Shown one piece after another: positions 45,041 to 53,104 of a stretch of DNA of 64,000 nt (position 1 is its first letter; each line of letters opens with the position of its first letter). The notes below the pieces were generated by a model. That model saw only the letters and a program-made list of their open reading frames with translations, ran no database searches and was not told the DNA's origin. The stretch covers positions 868,001 through 932,000 of the forward strand of contig OY969703.1 in the NCBI GenBank assembly GCA_963702075.1, read 5' to 3'. Origin of the DNA: VAYN01 sp963702075. GTDB lineage: Bacteria; Actinomycetota; Thermoleophilia; Solirubrobacterales; 70-9. The position numbers were made by a program, and so were the translations under genes.

Positions 45041-45050
45041 TCGCTCTCGG

Positions 45051-46367
45051 TCAGCCGTGTCGGGCGGCCTTGACCAGCGACGGACCTGGCTCGACGACCT
45101 GAAACGGCACGAAGGTCTTCTTCGCGACCGAGACGGTGATCGGGCCGATGCTCGGATCGCCGCTGGGGAGGATGTCGAAGCTGCCGGTGATGCCGTTCTG
45201 GACCGAGGTCGAGCGGACGGCTTCGATCGTGCCGCTGCGGGTTTTGCCCTTGTCGATCGCGCCCAGGACCACTTCGGCGGCCTGGCCCGCATAGGGCGCA
45301 TACAGTTCGACCGGGCCTTTCAACTCGATTTCGAGTTCGCCGACCAGCTTCTTGCCCTGGCCGGTGAGGTTCTGCGGCACCTGGCCGGGGACGCTCGCGA
45401 ACATCCCCTTCGCCGCCTTGCCGGCGAGTTCGATCGTCGACTGCTGGGCGAAGCCGTCGGGCGCGAGCAGCCTGACCTTGCTGTTGGCGCCGAGGACCGA
45501 GACCTTGTCCTTGATCAGGCGGCCGCCGTTCTCCTCGGTGAGACCGGCGAGGAGAACGGCGTCAGGGCTGCTCTTGGCAACGGTCTTCATCAGCCCGCGG
45601 TAGCTCTTTGCCTTCACGTTCCAGGCCTTGAAGCCGACGACCTTGATGCCGAGCTTGCGGGCGGCGCCGCGGAAGGTCTTGGCCTGGCCGAGGCTGGTCG
45701 GGTCCTTGCCGGCGTAGAGGACGTACGCCTTCGCGACCCCCTGCTTCTTGGCGAAGCTGGCGAGGCCGGCGCCCTGGTAGGCGTCGTTCGGCACCACGCG
45801 GGCGTAGTTGCGCACCCCGGGGTAGAGGCTTCCCGGCTGTCCCTCCGGACAGCTCGGGCTCGACTGGGTGAGGCAGATCAGGGTGTTGCCGGGGGAGACC
45901 ATCGCCACCCCGCCGCCGGGAGCGTTGCTGAGGATCGGGATCATCACTTCCGCGCAGCCCGAGTTGTAAGTGCCGACGACGGCGAGGACGCTCGGGTCGG
46001 CGGCGTAGGCATTGGCGTTGGCCTGGCACTGCTGCACCGTCCAGAGGCCGGTCTTTTCGCTCGAGTCGTCGCAGGCTTGGAAGCCGACTTTGATCCCGCC
46101 GGCCTGCCAATTGGCGCCTTCGAGGACGAGCCGGATCGCGTCGTTCATCTGCAGCGAGCGCTGCTTCGAGTCGCCCTGCAAAGGCAGGTCGGAGACGACC
46201 AGCGCCTCCGGTTGACCTTTGCCGCCGTACTGGACCGCGCCGCAGGCCGGCGAGGCGACCGCGGTGACAGTCCCTGACGCGGCTCGGCTATTCCCGCCCA
46301 GGGCGAGCAGCACAAGCCCGGCCAGCAGCAGAGCAGCGAGGCCGAGGCTGGGAAGGCGGAGCGACAC
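45051..46367 (-). CDS. Branched-chain-amino-acid-type ABC transporter solute-binding protein
   Basis: 438 residues from GTG 46367; GTG 46376 is in frame but TAGGGT sits 7 bases before 46367. A signal peptide ends near NSRAA. The body is a type I periplasmic-binding fold (Peripla_BP_6/LivJ): EALVVSDLPLQGD, QMNDAIRLVLE, VVGTYNSGCAEVMIPIL and YVLYAGKDPTSLGQAK. Several Cys pairs suggest disulphides. No Liv permease or ATPase is adjacent, so it may act as a ligand sensor or an orphan. Confidence 0.82.
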   Translation of the reverse strand: MSLRLPSLGLAALLLAGLVLLALGGNSRAASGTVTAVASPACGAVQYGGKGQPEALVVSDLPLQGDSKQRSLQMNDAIRLVLEGANWQAGGIKVGFQACDDSSEKTGLWTVQQCQANANAYAADPSVLAVVGTYNSGCAEVMIPILSNAPGGGVAMVSPGNTLICLTQSSPSCPEGQPGSLYPGVRNYARVVPNDAYQGAGLASFAKKQGVAKAYVLYAGKDPTSLGQAKTFRGAARKLGIKVVGFKAWNVKAKSYRGLMKTVAKSSPDAVLLAGLTEENGGRLIKDKVSVLGANSKVRLLAPDGFAQQSTIELAGKAAKGMFASVPGQVPQNLTGQGKKLVGELEIELKGPVELYAPYAGQAAEVVLGAIDKGKTRSGTIEAVRSTSVQNGITGSFDILPSGDPSIGPITVSVAKKTFVPFQVVEPGPSLVKAARHG

Positions 46368-46374
46368 TCCCGCC

Positions 46375-46380
46375 ACCCTA
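46375..46380 (-). promoter_or_regulatory. -10-like hexamer TAGGGT of the LivJ-type gene
   Basis: Minus strand TAGGGT, 7 bases, GTG 46367. The spacing favours this GTG over the one at 46376, which overlaps the hexamer. Confidence 0.4.
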
Positions 46381-46424
46381 ACCGGCGGGGCGGCCGGGTT
46401 AGCCGCAGACGGCGTCGACGGGAC

Positions 46425-47876
46425 CTAGCTGGGGCCGGTTCCCTCGGCGGTCGCCGGTTCGGCGCCCAGTTCCACGTGTGCCTTGCTGTCCGCCGTGCGG
46501 ATCAGGAAGAGGGTGGCGAGGAGGCCGAGGATCGCGAAGCCGGCGCCGACGAGGAAGGCGGACTGGAAGCCTTCGGTGAGGACGGCGGGGTCGTGGGAGT
46601 TGCCGATGATCGAGTTGGCGATCGCGGCGAGGACGGCGAGGCCGAGGGCGCCGCCGACCTGCTGGGAGGTGTTGATCAGGCCGCTGGCCAGGCCCTGCTC
46701 GCGGTCCTCGACGCCGGAGACGGCGGCGATCGTCACCGGGACGAAGGCGAAGCCGAGGCCGACGGCGGCGAGTAGGGAGGGGCCGAGGATGTCGGCGAGG
46801 AAGGTGCCGTCGGTTGAGATCTGACTGAACCAGAGCAGGCCGGCGGCGATCAGGACCATGCCCATCGCGAGGATCGGCTTGAAGCCGACTTTGGTCACTA
46901 GGCTCGAGGCGATTCCGGCCGAGAGGATGATCGAGACCGCCAGCGGCAGGTAGGAGAGGCCGGCCCTGATCGCGCTGTAGCCGAGCACCTGCTGCATGTA
47001 GAGGCTGATGAAGAAGAACATCGAGAAGAGCGAGGCGCCGACGAGGATGCCGACGACGTTGGCGCCGGTGATCGTGCGGATGCGGAAGATCGAGAAGGGG
47101 ACGAGCGGGGCACGCGATCGGCGCTCGATCGCGACGAAGGCGATCAACAGAATCGCGGCGGCGGCGAGCACCCCGATCGTCTGCGCCGATGCCCAGCCGG
47201 CGCTTTCGGCGTCGAGCAGGGCGAAGACGAGAGCCGAGAGGCCGAGAGTGATCGTCGTCGCTCCGGCGACGTCGAACGTGTGCACCTCCTGATCGGCGTG
47301 CGATTCGGCGATCAGGCGGGGCGCCAGCATTGCCGCGCCGATCCCAATCGGCACGTTGACCCAGAGCACCCATTCCCAGCCGAGGTATTCGGTGAGGACG
47401 CCGCCGAGGAGGACGCCGGCGGCGCCGCCGGAGCCGGCGACCGCGCCCCAGATCCCCAGCGCTTTGTTGCGCTCGGAGCCGTCGCGGAAGGTGGTGGCGA
47501 CGATCGAAAGCGCGGCGGGGGAGAGGATCGCGGCGCCGAGGCCCTGAGTCGCGCGGGCGACGATCAGCTGCCCGGAGTTGCTCGCCAACCCACCCGCCAG
47601 CGAGGCGAGGGCGAAGAGCACGAGCCCGAACATGAAGATCCGCCGTCGCCCGAGCAGGTCGGCGAGCCGACCGCCGAGCAGGAGGAAACCGCCGAAGGTG
47701 AGCACGTAGGCGTTGACCACCCAGGGCAGGCCGCTCTCGGTGAAGTTCAGCGCTTCGCCGATCGTCGGCAGGGCGACGTTGACGATCGAGGCGTCGAGGA
47801 CGACGACGAACTGGGCGGTGCAGAGCAGCGCTAGCGCGATCCAGCGTTTGTCGCGAGCTTCACTGACGTCAGTCAT
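46425..47876 (-). CDS. MFS drug exporter, DHA2/EmrB-QacA type (14 TM)
   Basis: 483 residues from ATG 47876, 14 hydrophobic segments. DHA2 motifs: FVVVLDASIVNVALPTIG (motif D1 in TM1), LGGRLADLLGRRRIFM (motif A) and GSGGAAGVLLGGVLTEY (motif C of drug/proton antiporters). It expels small hydrophobic compounds with proton influx. It is divergent from the DUF2277 gene, with 41 bases between the starts. Confidence 0.92.
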   Translation of the reverse strand: MTDVSEARDKRWIALALLCTAQFVVVLDASIVNVALPTIGEALNFTESGLPWVVNAYVLTFGGFLLLGGRLADLLGRRRIFMFGLVLFALASLAGGLASNSGQLIVARATQGLGAAILSPAALSIVATTFRDGSERNKALGIWGAVAGSGGAAGVLLGGVLTEYLGWEWVLWVNVPIGIGAAMLAPRLIAESHADQEVHTFDVAGATTITLGLSALVFALLDAESAGWASAQTIGVLAAAAILLIAFVAIERRSRAPLVPFSIFRIRTITGANVVGILVGASLFSMFFFISLYMQQVLGYSAIRAGLSYLPLAVSIILSAGIASSLVTKVGFKPILAMGMVLIAAGLLWFSQISTDGTFLADILGPSLLAAVGLGFAFVPVTIAAVSGVEDREQGLASGLINTSQQVGGALGLAVLAAIANSIIGNSHDPAVLTEGFQSAFLVGAGFAILGLLATLFLIRTADSKAHVELGAEPATAEGTGPS

Positions 47877-47904
47877 GGCCGAAGAACTCAACATACAGAG
47901 CGCC

Positions 47905-47910
47905 TAACAT
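47905..47910 (+). promoter_or_regulatory. -10 hexamer TAACAT of the DUF2277 gene
   Basis: TAACAT, 7 bases, ATG 47918. No ribosome-binding site, consistent with leaderless transcription. Confidence 0.42.
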
Positions 47911-47917
47911 CGGCCCT

Positions 47918-48187
47918 ATGTGTAGAAACATTCGCACCCTCCATAACTTCGATCCACCCGCGACCGAGGATGAGATCCACGCCTCCGCGCTGCAGTACGT
48001 GCGCAAGATCAGCGGCTCGACCAAGCCCTCGCAGGCCAACGCCGAGGCCTTCGACGAGGCCGTCGAGGCGGTGGCCGCCGTCAGCCGAGAACTGCTCGAT
48101 CGCCTCGTCACCAACGCGCCGCCGAAGAATCGCGAGGTCGAGGCCGCCAAGGCGAAGGCGCGCTCGGAAGCGCGCTTCGCCGCCTAG
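47918..48187 (+). CDS. DUF2277-family small protein
   Basis: 89 residues from ATG 47918. It begins MCRNIRTLHNFDPPATEDEI, the hallmark of DUF2277, then KISGSTKPSQANAEAFD and a helical Ala/Glu/Arg-rich end. The family is conserved in actinobacteria and proteobacteria; function unknown, though the invariant CRNI start is striking. Its stop interlocks with that of the convergent hydrolase. Confidence 0.88.
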   Translation: MCRNIRTLHNFDPPATEDEIHASALQYVRKISGSTKPSQANAEAFDEAVEAVAAVSRELLDRLVTNAPPKNREVEAAKAKARSEARFAA

Positions 48188-49053
48188 GCGGCGTTCAGCG
48201 GCAACCCGGTCAGGAATTCGCTCAGCAGCCGCTCGACCGTCTCCGGGGCGTCGGCGAAGGGCCAGTGGCCGCTCGCCGGCAGCACGTGGACGTCGGCCGA
48301 GGGAAACGCCTCGCGCTGGCGCTCCGCGTAGGTGGACGGCAGGTAGGCGTCCTCCTCGCCCCAGACGACCAGCGCCGGGATGTCGCGCGGCGCCAGCAGC
48401 TTGGTCAGCTCCGGCGCCGCCGAGCCGGGGTCGTCGGTGTCGCGGTAGAGCGCCAGCACCGCCTTGCGGGTGCGGCGGTCGTAGTGGTCGTACATCGCTT
48501 CGACGAAGTCCCGCGGCAGCCCGCGCGGCTCGTTTTTGTTCAACAGCATGCGGAAGGCGCCCCGGGTCGCGGTCGCCTGCATCAGCTCGCCGACGACCGG
48601 CGTGCGCCAGATCCGCGCCAGTTTGTGCCAGCGGTAGCCGGGCAGGATGCCGGTGTCGATCAGGGTGATGCTCGCCAGCGCGTCGGGGTTCATCGCCACC
48701 CAGACGAGCCCGATCGGGCCGCCGAAGTCATGCAGGACGAGGTGGGCGCGCTCGACGCCGAGCTCCTGCAGCGCTTCGCCGAGGAAGGTCGCGTAGCCGA
48801 GGACGCTGTGCTCGAAACCGCTCGGGGCGACGGTCTCGCCGAAGTCGGGCAGGTCGAGCGAGAGCGCTCGCCGGCCGGTCCCCGCGGCAGCGTCGATCAA
48901 GCCCTCCCAGTCGTCGGCCGAGCCGGGGTTGCCATGGACGCAGACGACCGCCTCGCTCGCCTCGGCCGGACCCGCCTGCAGGAGACGGGTCCGGGTGCCG
49001 CCGACGAGGAGGCTGCCGCGCTGGACGGGGGACCGCGTCTCAGTCGTGCTCAT
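48184..49053 (-). CDS. Alpha/beta-hydrolase fold enzyme
   Basis: 289 residues from ATG 49053, overlapping the stop of the upstream FAD-enzyme gene by 4 bases (ATGA). Features: oxyanion region VCVHGNPGSADDW, an elbow-like LVLHDFGGPIG in which the nucleophile position is Asp, as in haloalkane/fluoroacetate dehalogenases and epoxide hydrolases, WGEEDAYLP and the catalytic His in LPASGHWPFAD. So a dehalogenase or epoxide hydrolase is more likely than an esterase. Confidence 0.87.
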   Translation of the reverse strand: MSTTETRSPVQRGSLLVGGTRTRLLQAGPAEASEAVVCVHGNPGSADDWEGLIDAAAGTGRRALSLDLPDFGETVAPSGFEHSVLGYATFLGEALQELGVERAHLVLHDFGGPIGLVWVAMNPDALASITLIDTGILPGYRWHKLARIWRTPVVGELMQATATRGAFRMLLNKNEPRGLPRDFVEAMYDHYDRRTRKAVLALYRDTDDPGSAAPELTKLLAPRDIPALVVWGEEDAYLPSTYAERQREAFPSADVHVLPASGHWPFADAPETVERLLSEFLTGLPLNAA

Positions 49054-50309
49054 CGTGCCAGCGCGTGTCGGGCGTTGACAGCGATCGCCCTGGGAACTGC
49101 CCGCGGAAGCATCTCCTGTGGGCGGATGCGCCTGGTGGCGAAGTCCTCGAGGATGTCGGCCGTCTTGCGATCCCGGGTCGCGGCGGAGAACAGCAGACGC
49201 TCCGCGGGGTTGAAGCGGCGTCCCGTCGAGTAGTCGTGGAGGAAGAACGAGTGCCCGTTGAGCTCGCGGGCGTGCCGGCGGCGGTACCGCTCCAGGCCCT
49301 GCTCCAACGGCTCGGCGCCCTGCAGCGCCGGCTCGACGCTCTCGCGCAGCCACTCGGAGGACTGGAAGGCCCAGCCACAGCCGACCCCGAAGAGCGGGTC
49401 GGCCGCGAGGGCGGCGTCGCCGACCAGCGCCAGTCCCGGAGCGGCCGGCCGCCGCAGCCGGCTGGTCATGTCGATCTTGCCGAACACGGTGCCGACCTGG
49501 CGCCCTTCGCGGATCGGCGGCGGCTCGGGGACGTCCGACAGAAACCGGACCAGAGCCTCTCCTGGATTCCTCTTGAATTCCGGCAGCCGCTGCTTGGTCG
49601 GCATCGCTGCGTAGAAGGTGAGGTCTTCGTCGGTGGGGAAGGCGGCGGCCCATTGCGGGTCCAAGAACCAGACCACCGCGTCCGGCGCCTGGCGGGGGGC
49701 GGCGCCCTCGAAGTAACCGCCGTAGGCGAAACGGGCATTCGGGTACTTCTTCACCGGCAGCTCGGCTATCTCGGCGAGGCGCGAGTCGCGGCCGTCGGCC
49801 GCGACGGTGAGGCGGGCGCGGAGCTTCCGTTCCTCTCCCTGCGGGCTGCGGACGGCGACGCCGGCGAAGCTCCCTTCCTCGCGCAGCAGCTGCTCGGCGG
49901 TCCAGCCCAGCAGCATCTCGACTCCGGGGGTCTCGGCGGCGGTCGAGCGGACGAGCGGATCGAGCACCTCGCGGCGCAGGTTGATGCCGCTTGCGCCCGG
50001 CCGCGGCTGCGGCTCGATCCAGCCCCAGCGAGTCCAGCTGTGAACGCGCGGCCGCTGGCCTCCGGCAGCTTCGATCGGCTCCAGCAGGCCGAGCCGTTCG
50101 ATCGCCGGCACGCCCGAGGCTTGGATGAAATGCGAGCAGGTTCGCTTGAAGGCGCCGGGGTCGGGCTGTTTCTCGACCACCGCCACCTTCAGGCCGGCAC
50201 GGCCGAGCCCGATCGCGGTGGCGCAGCCGGCGAGGCTGCCGCCGACGATGACCGCGTCGTACGCCACGCTGTCGCCGTTGATGGGGGAGTGGGGATCGGT
50301 GCTGGGCAT
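49050..50309 (-). CDS. FAD-dependent monooxygenase/oxidoreductase (PHBH fold)
   Basis: 419 residues from ATG 50309 (GGAGG 6 bases upstream). Rossmann FAD motif AVIVGGSLAGCATAIGLGRAG (quoted in part VGGSLAGCATA), the DG motif VAADGRDSRLAEIA and the GD motif LVGDAALAADPLFGVGCGW. The family hydroxylates aromatic or lipid substrates or reduces isoprenoids. Paired in an operon with the alpha/beta hydrolase and divergent from a PadR regulator, which suggests an inducible catabolic or detoxification step. Confidence 0.88.
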   Translation of the reverse strand: MPSTDPHSPINGDSVAYDAVIVGGSLAGCATAIGLGRAGLKVAVVEKQPDPGAFKRTCSHFIQASGVPAIERLGLLEPIEAAGGQRPRVHSWTRWGWIEPQPRPGASGINLRREVLDPLVRSTAAETPGVEMLLGWTAEQLLREEGSFAGVAVRSPQGEERKLRARLTVAADGRDSRLAEIAELPVKKYPNARFAYGGYFEGAAPRQAPDAVVWFLDPQWAAAFPTDEDLTFYAAMPTKQRLPEFKRNPGEALVRFLSDVPEPPPIREGRQVGTVFGKIDMTSRLRRPAAPGLALVGDAALAADPLFGVGCGWAFQSSEWLRESVEPALQGAEPLEQGLERYRRRHARELNGHSFFLHDYSTGRRFNPAERLLFSAATRDRKTADILEDFATRRIRPQEMLPRAVPRAIAVNARHALAR

Positions 50310-50347
50310 CTCGGGCCTCCAACCTGTTTGCCAATAACCGTTCGTCC

Positions 50348-50358
50348 CGTACTATACG
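50348..50358. promoter_or_regulatory. Palindrome CGTACTATACG over the padR -10 box
   Basis: CGTA-CTA-TACG is a perfect 4+3+4 dyad that contains TACTAT (50350-50355), a plausible -10 for padR, 12 bases before ATG 50368. In the 58-base divergent gap it is well placed to be an autoregulatory PadR operator that also controls the FAD-enzyme operon. Confidence 0.4.
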
Positions 50359-50367
50359 ACTCGGATT

Positions 50368-50901
50368 ATGAAAAGCAAGTCAAAAGTGATCAAGCTCACG
50401 GGCACCTCCTACGCGGTGCTGGCGCTGCTGGACGAGTTCGGCGAGATGACCTCGTACGACATCAAGCAGGCGATGGAGATCTCGATCCAGAACTTCTGGC
50501 CCGTTCCCCACACCACCGCCTACGAGGAGCCCGCCCGCCTCGCGGCCGCCGGCTATCTCGCTGCTCGCCAGGAGGACGGCGGCCGCCGCCGCCGCGTCTA
50601 CTCGCTGACCGAGGAGGGGAAGCAGGCGCTTGCCGCCTGGGCCGCCGATGTCGCGGTGACGCCGCCGCAGCTGCGCGAGGAAGCGATCCTGAAGATCTTC
50701 GCCGGCGCCGATCCCGCCCCCCTCGCCGCGGCCCGTCGCGCCTGGCACGAAGCCAAGCGCGATGAGCTGGGCGCGATGCTGGCGGAGGTGCGTGAGGTCG
50801 ATGGCTATGGCGCCTCGGAGCGGACGCTGACGGTCGGCGTCACCTACCACCAGAAGATGCTCGAGCTGCTCGACGCCGTTGCTCAGGCCCGCGAGGCCTG
50901 A
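50368..50901 (+). CDS. PadR-family transcriptional regulator
   Basis: 177 residues from ATG 50368. N-terminal PadR winged helix (SYAVLALLDEFGEMTSYDIK, TTAYEEPARLAAAGYL, RVYSLTEEGKQAL) and a C-terminal helical dimerisation domain of the Vir_act_alpha_C type. PadR proteins repress stress or efflux genes until a ligand binds. It is divergent from the FAD-monooxygenase operon and overlaps the end of the convergent ABC permease by 19 bases. Confidence 0.88.
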   Translation: MKSKSKVIKLTGTSYAVLALLDEFGEMTSYDIKQAMEISIQNFWPVPHTTAYEEPARLAAAGYLAARQEDGGRRRRVYSLTEEGKQALAAWAADVAVTPPQLREEAILKIFAGADPAPLAAARRAWHEAKRDELGAMLAEVREVDGYGASERTLTVGVTYHQKMLELLDAVAQAREA

Positions 50902-51677
50902 GGCTCCCACTTGAAGCGGTGGGTGGCGATGCGGATGCCGATCAGCGCCCAGATCACCAGCGCCAGGACGTTGCCGGCTTCCAGGCCGCTGCCGCCGGCG
51001 CCCGGGGCGAGCGTGGTCTGGAGCCCCAGCGCCAGGTGGCTGAGCGGGAAGAGCCTGCCGACCGATTCCAGCCAGCTCGGCAGCTGGTCGACCGGGATCC
51101 AGACGCCGGAGATGAAGGAGAGGATGACCACGGAGAACGGGGCGATCGTCGAGGCCGCGTCGGGGGTGGGGGTGAAGGCGCTGAGGGCGATCCCCAGCGA
51201 GCAGAGGGTCGCGGTGCCGAGCAGGAGGTAGAGGACGAAGGCGGGGAAGGTGGAGGCTGGCACCGGGACGCCGTAGGCGACCGCGCCGATCGCCAGCAGG
51301 ATCGCCGCCATCGCCAGCGCTTGGACCTCGGCGCGGATGATCTGGCCGGCGATGAAGGTCCAGGGCGGCATCGGCGTGCCGCGGTAGCGCTTCAGCTGCC
51401 CGTTCTCGCGCTGCGTGGTGAGCGAGACGGCGAGCGTGGTGAAGGTCGACAGCGCGGCCGCGTAGGCGATGATCCCGGCGGTGAAGTAAGCCTCGGCGCC
51501 GAGCTTGACGTCGCTCGACAGGGTCGTCGTTTCGTTGCCGCCGGCGTTGAAGATCGAGTTGAAGAGGACGAGCAGGATGACCGGGAAGGCGATCGTGAAG
51601 ATGATCGTGCGGGGGGTGCGGAGGGCGACGAGCATCGCCATCCTGGCCTGGGCGAGGACGATGCCGCGGTCGCTCAT
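50883..51677 (-). CDS. ABC-2 type drug exporter, permease
   Basis: 264 residues from ATG 51677 (ATGA overlap with the ATPase gene). Six hydrophobic segments; conserved ABC-2 stretch FSVVILSFISGVWIPVDQLP and the loop LTTQRENGQLKRYRGTPM typical of DrrB-like permeases. It works with the preceding ATPase. The 3' end overlaps padR by 19 bases in the convergent direction. Confidence 0.9.
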   Translation of the reverse strand: MSDRGIVLAQARMAMLVALRTPRTIIFTIAFPVILLVLFNSIFNAGGNETTTLSSDVKLGAEAYFTAGIIAYAAALSTFTTLAVSLTTQRENGQLKRYRGTPMPPWTFIAGQIIRAEVQALAMAAILLAIGAVAYGVPVPASTFPAFVLYLLLGTATLCSLGIALSAFTPTPDAASTIAPFSVVILSFISGVWIPVDQLPSWLESVGRLFPLSHLALGLQTTLAPGAGGSGLEAGNVLALVIWALIGIRIATHRFKWEPQASRA

Positions 51678-52585
51678 GGCGACTCCCGGGTGAGCTCGAG
51701 GAAGACGTCCTCGAGGTTGGGGCGGCGCACCTCCAGCTCGCGCAGCTCGGCGCCGCGCTTCTCGGCGAGCGCGAGCAACCGGTAGAGGTCGGGCTGGGGG
51801 TCCGGGGTCTGGATCTCCACCTGGTCGCCGACGACCGTGACGGTGCCGGAGACGGCGGCGCGCAGGTCCTCGGCGGAGAGGCCGCCGTCGACCGCGAAGC
51901 CGACCACGGTGCTGCGGCCGATCGCCGTGGCGATCTCCTCGGTCTTGCCCTGGGCGACGATGCGGCCGCCGCGGAGGATCGCCACCCGGTCGGCGAGGTG
52001 CTGGGCCTCGTCCATGTAGTGGGTGGTGAGGAAGACGGTCTTCCCCAGCGCCTTCAGCCCCTCGATCATGTTCCAGGCGTCGCGGCGGGCGCCGGGGTCG
52101 AAGCCGGTGGTCGGCTCGTCGAGGAAGATCAGCTCGGGGTCGCCGACTATCCCCAGGGCGACGTCGGCGCGCCGTTTCTGGCCACCGGAGAGGCTGCCGA
52201 TGCGGGCGTCGCGCTTGTCGGCGAGGCCGACCAGCTCGATCGTCTCCGCGACCGGGCGGGGATCGCGGTAGAAGCGAGCGAAGAGGGAGACCGCCTCCCG
52301 CACCGTCCAGAGCGGGTCGAGCTCGCACTCCTGGAGGACGAGGCCGACGCGCTCGCGCCAGGCCCGCGTCGGCGCCGCCGGGTCGACACCGAGGACGGCG
52401 ACTTCGCCGTCGCTGCGCTCGCGATAGCCCTCGAGAATCTCGATCGTCGTCGTCTTGCCGGCGCCGTTGGGGCCGAGGAAGCCAAAGACCTCACCGGCGG
52501 CGACCTCGAAATCGATCCCCGCCACGGCCTCGTTCTCGCCGTAGGACTTGCGCAGCCCCTGCACGCTGATCGCCGCTTCAGCCAC
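51674..52585 (-). CDS. ABC-2 type drug exporter, ATP-binding protein (DrrA-like)
   Basis: 303 residues from GTG 52585. Walker A LGPNGAGKTTT, signature LSGGQKRR, Walker B LIFLDEPTTGFDP, H-loop FLTTHYMDEAQ and the C-terminal regulatory domain seen in DrrA proteins. TAGCTT sits 6 bases before the start. The gene is divergent from marR and shares with it a 63-base gap holding an inverted repeat, so it is probably under MarR control. Confidence 0.93.
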   Translation of the reverse strand: MAEAAISVQGLRKSYGENEAVAGIDFEVAAGEVFGFLGPNGAGKTTTIEILEGYRERSDGEVAVLGVDPAAPTRAWRERVGLVLQECELDPLWTVREAVSLFARFYRDPRPVAETIELVGLADKRDARIGSLSGGQKRRADVALGIVGDPELIFLDEPTTGFDPGARRDAWNMIEGLKALGKTVFLTTHYMDEAQHLADRVAILRGGRIVAQGKTEEIATAIGRSTVVGFAVDGGLSAEDLRAAVSGTVTVVGDQVEIQTPDPQPDLYRLLALAEKRGAELRELEVRRPNLEDVFLELTRESP

Positions 52586-52591
52586 AGCAGC

Positions 52592-52597
52592 AAGCTA
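52592..52597 (-). promoter_or_regulatory. -10-like hexamer TAGCTT of the DrrA-like gene
   Basis: Minus-strand TAGCTT, 6 bases, GTG 52585; no ribosome-binding site. The MarR-type inverted repeat lies about 20 bases further upstream. Confidence 0.35.
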
Positions 52598-52617
52598 TCC
52601 AATCGAATCGACAAAGA

Positions 52618-52632
52618 TAGTTTGCTAAACTA
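52618..52632. promoter_or_regulatory. Inverted repeat TAGTTT-GCT-AAACTA, likely MarR operator
   Basis: Perfect 6-bp arms around a 3-base centre (52618-52632), in the gap between the divergent drrA-like and marR genes. The TAGTTNNCTAA-like shape is typical of MarR operators. Its place near both promoters would let one regulator control both export systems. Confidence 0.6.
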
Positions 52633-52648
52633 ATTACCGAAGCTAATC

Positions 52649-53104
52649 ATGGTCGAGAGCGTCACGGACATACCCCTCAGCGAGCGCGCCGCGCACCTTC
52701 GTACGGCGATCGTCCGCACCGCCCGGCGGCTGCGCCAAGAGGCGGCGGCGGAGACCAGCGGTCTCACCCCGACCTCGGTCGCGGCGTTGGCGACGATCGA
52801 GCGGCACGGGCCGCTGACCCCGAGCGAGATCGCCGCGATCGAGCGGGTCAAGCGGCCGACGATCACCCGCACGCTCGGCTGCCTGGAACGGGAGGGTTTG
52901 ATCGACCGCTCGCAGGATCCGACCGACAAACGCAGCGCCCTCGTCGCCGTCAACGGTGCCGGCCGCGAGCGGCTGCGGCGACTGCGCAAGCGCAAGAACG
53001 CCTACCTGGCGCGGCGCATGCGCGACCTCACCGACGAGGAAGTGGAGACGCTCGAGCGGGCGGCCGAGATCCTCGAGCGGATGCGGGAGGGCGAGCAGCC
53101 TTGA
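52649..53104 (+). CDS. MarR-family transcriptional regulator
   Basis: 151 residues from ATG 52649. MarR winged helix: TSVAALATIERHGPLTPSEI, ERVKRPTITRTLGCLEREGL, DPTDKRSALVAVNGAGRE (the wing), with helices at both ends for dimerisation. The stop overlaps the TTG start of the MFS gene by 4 bases. It probably represses itself, the MFS gene and the divergent ABC exporter until bound by a drug-like ligand. Confidence 0.92.
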   Translation: MVESVTDIPLSERAAHLRTAIVRTARRLRQEAAAETSGLTPTSVAALATIERHGPLTPSEIAAIERVKRPTITRTLGCLEREGLIDRSQDPTDKRSALVAVNGAGRERLRRLRKRKNAYLARRMRDLTDEEVETLERAAEILERMREGEQP

